A stretch of 9,759 nucleotides of DNA from Alphaproteobacteria bacterium (GTDB lineage: Bacteria; Pseudomonadota; Alphaproteobacteria; Sphingomonadales; Sphingomonadaceae), in the NCBI GenBank assembly GCA_028869975.1, contig JAGWQR010000113.1, positions 1-9,759 of the forward strand. Direction: 5' to 3'. A program made the translations under genes and the position numbers. Below the pieces are notes generated by a model, which was not told where the DNA came from, searched no databases, and was given only the letters and a program-made list of their open reading frames with translations. Of the stretch, positions 6,219 through 9,759 are shown piece after piece. Every line of letters begins with the position of its first letter. The stretch's first letter is position 1.

Positions 6219-7412
6219 ATGGTTGCGCGGAACAAGCAGGGGGCACTGACCGACGCCGAGAAGGCCATCGTTAAGGCGCTTCTCGCAAAGAGTTGGCGCA
6301 ATCAGGACATTCAGGCTCTTGTGAATATCAGCCGCGAAGCGACCGTCAACGGGGCACGAATCACGGGGGTTAAACAGGACGCTACCATTGTCCCCGCTAG
6401 CGACGAGGAACTGGCGTTCTACCAGATCAGGAAAAGCTCATACGATCCTCAAACCGGCCTCAACCTGTTCGACCATGAGCGCCTGATTCGCGCGCGCGAG
6501 GCGATGGTGCTGGCCGTTCAGGTGTTCAACAGCCCTGCCTTTCGTTTCAAAGCCGAGGTGTTCACCATGCTGGCGAACGTGGCGTGGACGTATCTCTTGC
6601 ACGAGCACTACGAGCGCAAGAACGTCAAGATTGTCGGCAATGATGGCCGCTCATTGCTTTTGAGCCAGATGATCGGGCGACAGGACTGCCCGCTGTCCAA
6701 GGGCATGAAAGACAATCTCCGAGCCCTGAAAACTCTCCGGGATGATGTTGAGCATAAACTTCTTGGCCGGGCTGATACGAAATGGCTTGGACTGTTCCAA
6801 GCCTGTTGCCTTAACTTCGATAAGGCGATTTGCGACCTGTTCGGCTGTCGCCTCACTCTCTCGCACGACCTGTCCTTCGCGATCCAGTTCACGAAGATGA
6901 ACCTTGAGCAGCTTGCCATACTTAATCGCTATGAAATCCCGGCTCATATCGACGCGGTCGATGCCCGGCTGACCGAAGGCATGACAGAGGCGCAGATTGC
7001 TGACCTCGAATACCAGTTCCGGGTCGTTTACACGCTGGACGCCGTTACCAAGTCGCGCGCACATTTCCAGTTTGTCGAACCGGACTCAGCGGAAGGGAAG
7101 GACATCCGCAACGTTCTTGTCCAGCACAGGTTGGCCGACCACCTCTATCCTCATAAGCCGGGGAATGTTGTTTCCCTTGTTCACGAGAAGACTGGCAAAG
7201 GATTTACTATCCGCAACCACACGCAGGCGTGGCGTAAATTGGGGGCGCGTCCACAGCAGGGCTCGGCTCAACCGGAGAACACGAAGCGCGACTTTTGTGT
7301 GTATCACGCTGCCCACAAAGACTACACCTATTCTGACCAATGGGTCGAATATCTGATCGCTGAGGTTAACGACGAACAGAAATTCGCTGACCTGAAGGCG
7401 TTTAAGATTTAG
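6219..7412 (+). CDS. DUF3644 protein with N-terminal HTH and HEPN-like R-x4-H motif
   Basis: 397 residues starting 8 nt after the nuclease gene, so probably one operon. Residues ~10-53 (LTDAEKAIVKALL..., NISREATVN) look like a helix-turn-helix. Residues ~88-210 carry the DUF3644 signature (AREAMVLAVQVFNSPAF, FTMLANVAWTYLLHE, KIVGNDGRSLLLSQM). They include RDDVEH at Arg174-His179, which fits the R-(N/D/H)-x3-H motif of HEPN ribonucleases in an all-helical context. Residues ~230-397 are a domain I do not recognise. It may be a DNA- or RNA-responsive effector, but no function is known to me for the family. The start ATG at 6219 lacks a strong Shine-Dalgarno (GCGGG nearby), consistent with translational coupling. 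The ORF looks intact. Confidence 0.82.
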   Translation: MVARNKQGALTDAEKAIVKALLAKSWRNQDIQALVNISREATVNGARITGVKQDATIVPASDEELAFYQIRKSSYDPQTGLNLFDHERLIRAREAMVLAVQVFNSPAFRFKAEVFTMLANVAWTYLLHEHYERKNVKIVGNDGRSLLLSQMIGRQDCPLSKGMKDNLRALKTLRDDVEHKLLGRADTKWLGLFQACCLNFDKAICDLFGCRLTLSHDLSFAIQFTKMNLEQLAILNRYEIPAHIDAVDARLTEGMTEAQIADLEYQFRVVYTLDAVTKSRAHFQFVEPDSAEGKDIRNVLVQHRLADHLYPHKPGNVVSLVHEKTGKGFTIRNHTQAWRKLGARPQQGSAQPENTKRDFCVYHAAHKDYTYSDQWVEYLIAEVNDEQKFADLKAFKI

Positions 7413-7506
7413 GCTAGCCTCGGGGCAGTTTCGAACGGCTCATAAGCCAAATCCCTTGCCGGGCATACGCGATGATTGGCGTGGCAGGTTTATCATATGC
7501 CTAAAA

Positions 7507-7543
7507 TACTAAACCTTGCTTAGTAAAATGCCGAACTTATAAA
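7507..7543 (+). promoter_or_regulatory. Predicted abiE promoter with overlapping inverted repeat
   Basis: TTGCTT (7516-7521) and TATAAA (7538-7543) with a 16-nt spacer form a plausible promoter 28 nt before the AbiEi ATG. The inverted repeat TACTAA (7507-7512) / TTAGTA (7520-7525), spaced by 7 nt, overlaps the -35 box. AbiEi antitoxins studied elsewhere bind inverted repeats in their own promoter, so this is the likely operator. The rest of 7413-7571 is AT-rich and shows no gene. Confidence 0.5.
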
Positions 7544-7571
7544 CTCGACATCGGTTTGAGAGTGTGTCAAA

Positions 7572-8369
7572 ATGCTAAGCATGGCTACGCGTTCTGAAAG
7601 CAAGCTAAACCGACTCCAGAAGGAACTCCCCGAAGGACTCCTCGCCGATGCCGCATGGCTGGAAGCGCACGGCTATTCCTCGGCACTGCGCAGCCAATAT
7701 GTTCGTGCAGGCTGGCTCGATAGCCCGGCGCGCCGGGTTTATCGCCGTTCACGCGCGCCACTGAAATGGCAACAGGTCGTCATATCGCTCCAGGCATTGC
7801 TGGAATTGCCCTTGGCAGTGGGCGGGCGCACCGCGCTCGAACAACTGGGATATGCGCATTACCTTTCGGCGGAAATGCAGGAAATCCATCTCTACGGGCC
7901 GAAGCGAGCGCCGACCTGGTTGGCCGATCTGCCGCTCGACATAACATTCCACTGGCATAACAGCCTGCGTTTGTTTCCCGGTGATGCCGATGCACCGCCA
8001 GAGCCTAGTCCCGTCATGTTTAGCACCGCTGGGATGCAGTTGCCGATCCGATATTCGAGCAAGGAGCGCGCTGTGTTGGAGCTTCTGGACGAGCTGCCCG
8101 AGCGCGAGAGCTTTCACCAGGTTGACGCCTTGATGGAAGGGCTGAGTGACCTCAGTCCGCGCCGCCTGCAAACCCTGCTTGAAGCTTGCTCCAGCGTGAA
8201 GGTGAAGCGGCTTTTCCTATTCTTCGCCGACCGGCACCGCTATGCTTGGCGATCCCGGCTTGACGTGGCCCGCATTGACCTCGGATCGGGCAAGCGCGCC
8301 CTTGTAAAAGGCGGCAGGCTCGATCCCACTTACCATATAACCGTGCCGTCCGATCTGGGAGGTCACTGA
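7572..8369 (+). CDS. abiEi: AbiEi family antitoxin / transcriptional regulator
   Basis: This is the antitoxin of a type IV AbiE toxin-antitoxin system, which represses its own operon and offsets the AbiEii nucleotidyltransferase without a stable protein complex. In 265 residues, positions ~12-57 look like the AbiEi winged HTH (LLADAAWLEAHGYSSALRSQYV..GWL). Residues ~65-225 form the C-terminal AbiEi domain, with the typical GGRTALEQLGYAHYL and EIHLYGPK segments and SSKERAVLELLDELP. The start at 7572 is favoured over the ATG at 7581 by a GAGAG sequence 9 nt upstream. The toxin gene begins 4 nt after its stop. Length and motifs look complete. Confidence 0.9.
   Translation: MLSMATRSESKLNRLQKELPEGLLADAAWLEAHGYSSALRSQYVRAGWLDSPARRVYRRSRAPLKWQQVVISLQALLELPLAVGGRTALEQLGYAHYLSAEMQEIHLYGPKRAPTWLADLPLDITFHWHNSLRLFPGDADAPPEPSPVMFSTAGMQLPIRYSSKERAVLELLDELPERESFHQVDALMEGLSDLSPRRLQTLLEACSSVKVKRLFLFFADRHRYAWRSRLDVARIDLGSGKRALVKGGRLDPTYHITVPSDLGGH
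8357..8362 (+). promoter_or_regulatory. Strong Shine-Dalgarno (GGGAGG) for abiEii inside the abiEi end
   Basis: GGGAGG lies in the last codons of abiEi, 11 nt before the abiEii ATG at 8374. It supports that start and fits coupled translation of antitoxin and toxin. Confidence 0.6.
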
Positions 8370-8373
8370 ATTC

Positions 8374-9291
8374 ATGGCCTTTCTAGACACCTACCGGAAG
8401 CAGGTCGCACTTCTCATTCGCACCATTCCTTTCGTGGCGAAGGAAGAGGCGTTCGCGCTCAAAGGCGGCACGGCCATCAACCTGTTTGTGCGCGACATGC
8501 CGCGTCTGTCGGTGGACATTGACCTGGCCTATCTGCCCGTCGAGGATCGTACCACATCGCTTGCCGCAATCGACGCAGCGATGCTGCGGATTGCGGAACG
8601 GATAGTATCTGGAATCCCGGGTGTGAAGGTCAATCCGTGCCGTTCGGCAGACGAGAAAGTCATCACGAAGCTGATCGTTCGTGCCGGGGACGTGCAGATC
8701 AAAATCGAGATTACGCCAGTGCTGCGCGGCACGGTGTACGATCCCGTCGTGGCAGCTGTCGTGCCAATCGTGGAGGACGAGTTCGGCTTTGCCGAAATGC
8801 AGGTCGTGTCCTTCGCCGACCTATATGCGGGCAAGATCGTCGCAGCGCTCGACCGCCAGCACCCTCGCGATCTTTTCGACGTGCGCGACCTGTTGGCGTA
8901 CGAAGGTATAAGCGACGAACTGCGGCGCGCTTTCCTTGTTTATCTCATCAGTCACAATCGCCCGACGGCCGAAGTTCTGGCACCGACCCTGAAACCGCTA
9001 GCCGACGAGTTTGCACGGGGTTTCGTCGGCATGACGCAGGAAGCGGTCGCCCTTGGCGATCTAGAAGCCGCGCGTGAGACGATCATTACCGCAATGGTCG
9101 CTGATATGCCCGACACGCATCGGCATTTCCTATTCGGCTTCAAACGCGGCGAGCCGAACTGGAAACTTCTCGGGATACAGGAAGCCCAGAATTTGCCTGC
9201 GGTCCTGTGGAAGCAGCACAATCTTGATCGGCTTGCCCCAGAGAAACGGCATCAACTAGCTGATAGACTCGAAAAAGTGCTCTTCCCGTGA
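8374..9291 (+). CDS. abiEii: AbiEii nucleotidyltransferase toxin
   Basis: This is the toxin of the AbiE system, a DNA polymerase beta-like nucleotidyltransferase. In related toxins the activity is adding nucleotides to tRNA or otherwise blocking growth during phage infection. In 305 residues: GGTAINLF (31-38) is motif I, Asp48-Ile-Asp50 (DIDL) is the metal-binding pair, and the IKIEITP strand (~109-115) follows. Lys154 in LYAGK and RDLFD (165-169) are the later conserved motifs. All key residues are present, so the protein should be active. It is co-transcribed with abiEi (4-nt gap, GGGAGG upstream). It is the last gene before the tRNA-proximal non-coding region; no intrinsic terminator is evident after its stop. 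Confidence 0.93.
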   Translation: MAFLDTYRKQVALLIRTIPFVAKEEAFALKGGTAINLFVRDMPRLSVDIDLAYLPVEDRTTSLAAIDAAMLRIAERIVSGIPGVKVNPCRSADEKVITKLIVRAGDVQIKIEITPVLRGTVYDPVVAAVVPIVEDEFGFAEMQVVSFADLYAGKIVAALDRQHPRDLFDVRDLLAYEGISDELRRAFLVYLISHNRPTAEVLAPTLKPLADEFARGFVGMTQEAVALGDLEAARETIITAMVADMPDTHRHFLFGFKRGEPNWKLLGIQEAQNLPAVLWKQHNLDRLAPEKRHQLADRLEKVLFP

Positions 9292-9541
9292 TCAAACGTT
9301 TCCGTGTTGATGTCCATGCACACCGCTTTGTCTTAGATGGAGGACATTTCACGGCGAAGGAATGGTGCATGTGTGATTTGTTTCGAGGACAATATACGCA
9401 TCGTCATACTCGAATAGGCCCTAAATGATTGCTGTAAAGTGCCATGAGTGACGGTGCCATCGCCTTGGAGCGGGCGGGGTGCCGACTAGATGAATGGTCA
9501 TATGTTTCTTAGCGCATAACTGCCCAAGTCGTGATTGGGAC

Positions 9542-9573
9542 GAGTGTCGTGTGGTCAATCACACGGCACACTC
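9542..9573. repeat. Bulged palindrome, 6+6 bp arms
   Basis: GAGTGT-CGTGTG (9542-9553) pairs with CACACG-GC-ACACTC (9560-9573), with a 6-base loop and a 2-base GC bulge. An A-run follows on the plus strand, so there is no U-run placed for termination. It may be a protein-binding site near the island end. Confidence 0.45.
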
Positions 9574-9581
9574 AAAAATAA

Positions 9582-9665
9582 AATTCAAGCAATGTATCGG
9601 TGACTTGTTGCCCCAGATGTTGCCCAGCGCATTTTACAATTCAAGTAATATGTGAATTACTTGTT
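9582..9665. repeat. Pair of 28-bp direct repeats next to tRNA-Lys
   Basis: Copies at 9582-9609 and 9638-9665 share AATTCAAG, then AAT, then ACTTGTT at identical spacing (21 of 28 positions match), 56 bp apart. Each copy has its own CAAG...CTTG dyad; in the second it is a perfect 8-bp inverted repeat (CAAGTAAT/ATTACTTG, 9642-9663). The pair ends 17 nt before the encoded CCA of the tRNA. The best guess is integrase or excisionase arm-type sites of the attachment site. Confidence 0.5.
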
Positions 9666-9682
9666 CTAACGTATTGAGAATA

Positions 9683-9758
9683 TGGTGAGCCCAGCTGGAT
9701 TCGAACCAGCGACCTACTGATTAAAAGTCAGTTGCTCTACCGACTGAGCTATGGGCCC
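9683..9758 (-). tRNA. tRNA-Lys (anticodon UUU), CCA encoded
   Basis: A full cloverleaf reads on the minus strand. The 5' acceptor GGGCCCA (from 9758) pairs with TGGGCTC, with one G-T. The D-arm contains AGCTCAGTCGGTAGAGCA, and the anticodon stem-loop ACTGA-CTTTTAA-TCAGT carries anticodon TTT. The T-arm is CTGGTTCGAATCCAG, the discriminator is A at 9686, and CCA at 9685-9683 is encoded. The 3' end points toward the accessory genes. tRNA 3' ends are common attachment sites for P4-type integrases, which fits the integrase fragment at the other edge. One attachment-site half probably lies within the 3' part of this gene; no second copy of that sequence is seen in the window. Confidence 0.97.
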
Positions 9759-9759
9759 G

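Larger units (their letters stand above)
9292..9682. other. Non-coding tRNA-proximal region (probable island end)
   Basis: About 390 bp with no ORF that looks like a gene on either strand. The left half is unremarkable. From about 9540 on it becomes AT-rich and holds a bulged palindrome (9542-9573) and two 28-bp direct repeats (9582-9609, 9638-9665), ending at the 3' end of tRNA-Lys. Such dense repeats beside a tRNA 3' end are typical of integrase arm-binding regions of attachment sites. That role is inferred. Confidence 0.55.

Noticed and set aside
9542..9573. Palindrome as a terminator for the abiE operon.
   Set aside because: It is 250 bp after the abiEii stop and followed by an A-run rather than a T-run on the plus strand.
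9642..9663. 8-bp inverted repeat as the tRNA-Lys transcription terminator.
   Set aside because: The stem is A/T-rich and no T-run follows on the minus strand. It fits better as part of the repeated 28-bp site.
1..9759. CRISPR array or insertion-sequence ends.
   Set aside because: No regularly spaced repeats, transposase or terminal inverted repeats were seen.

Overview
The window looks like an accessory (defence-type) segment of an alphaproteobacterial chromosome, most likely a sphingomonad. This rests on the G+C-rich coding style, the P4-type integrase fragment and the sequence style of the methyltransferase. The genus cannot be fixed from the sequence alone. A tyrosine-integrase fragment lies at the left edge and a complete tRNA-Lys(UUU) gene at the right edge, its 3' end pointing into the cargo. 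This suggests a genomic island, or remnants of stacked islands, at the tRNA-Lys gene.

Left to right: (1) the 3' part of a P4-type tyrosine integrase (2-724, +), cut by the window edge. (2) A convergent Fic/DUF4172 protein with a C-terminal winged helix (725-1828, -), whose stop abuts the integrase stop. (3) A Fic promoter/operator region with an inverted repeat and a recurring 10-bp motif (about 1822-1920). (4) A decayed MmeI-like DNA methyltransferase: a 5' remnant (2028-2294) with an in-frame amber codon, then a 718-codon ORF (2295-4451) that keeps the SAM-binding and NPPY motifs. (5) The first 70 codons of a superfamily-2 helicase (4455-4667), fused by an apparent deletion to (6) the C-terminal part of an ATPase/PD-(D/E)XK nuclease-like protein (4741-6210). 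(7) A DUF3644 protein with an N-terminal HTH and a HEPN-like R-x4-H motif (6219-7412), 8 nt downstream. (8) An apparently intact AbiE toxin-antitoxin pair, AbiEi (7572-8369) and AbiEii (8374-9291), with its own promoter and operator-like inverted repeat. (9) About 390 bp of non-coding DNA with two 28-bp direct repeats and palindromes. (10) tRNA-Lys (9683-9758, -).

Functionally this is a patchwork of anti-phage or toxin-antitoxin modules. The restriction-modification-like methyltransferase/helicase module is broken in at least three places. AbiE and Fic look complete. The nuclease/DUF3644 pair is the least understood part and the best candidate for an undescribed defence module, although the nuclease partner here seems to have lost its N-terminal ATPase half.
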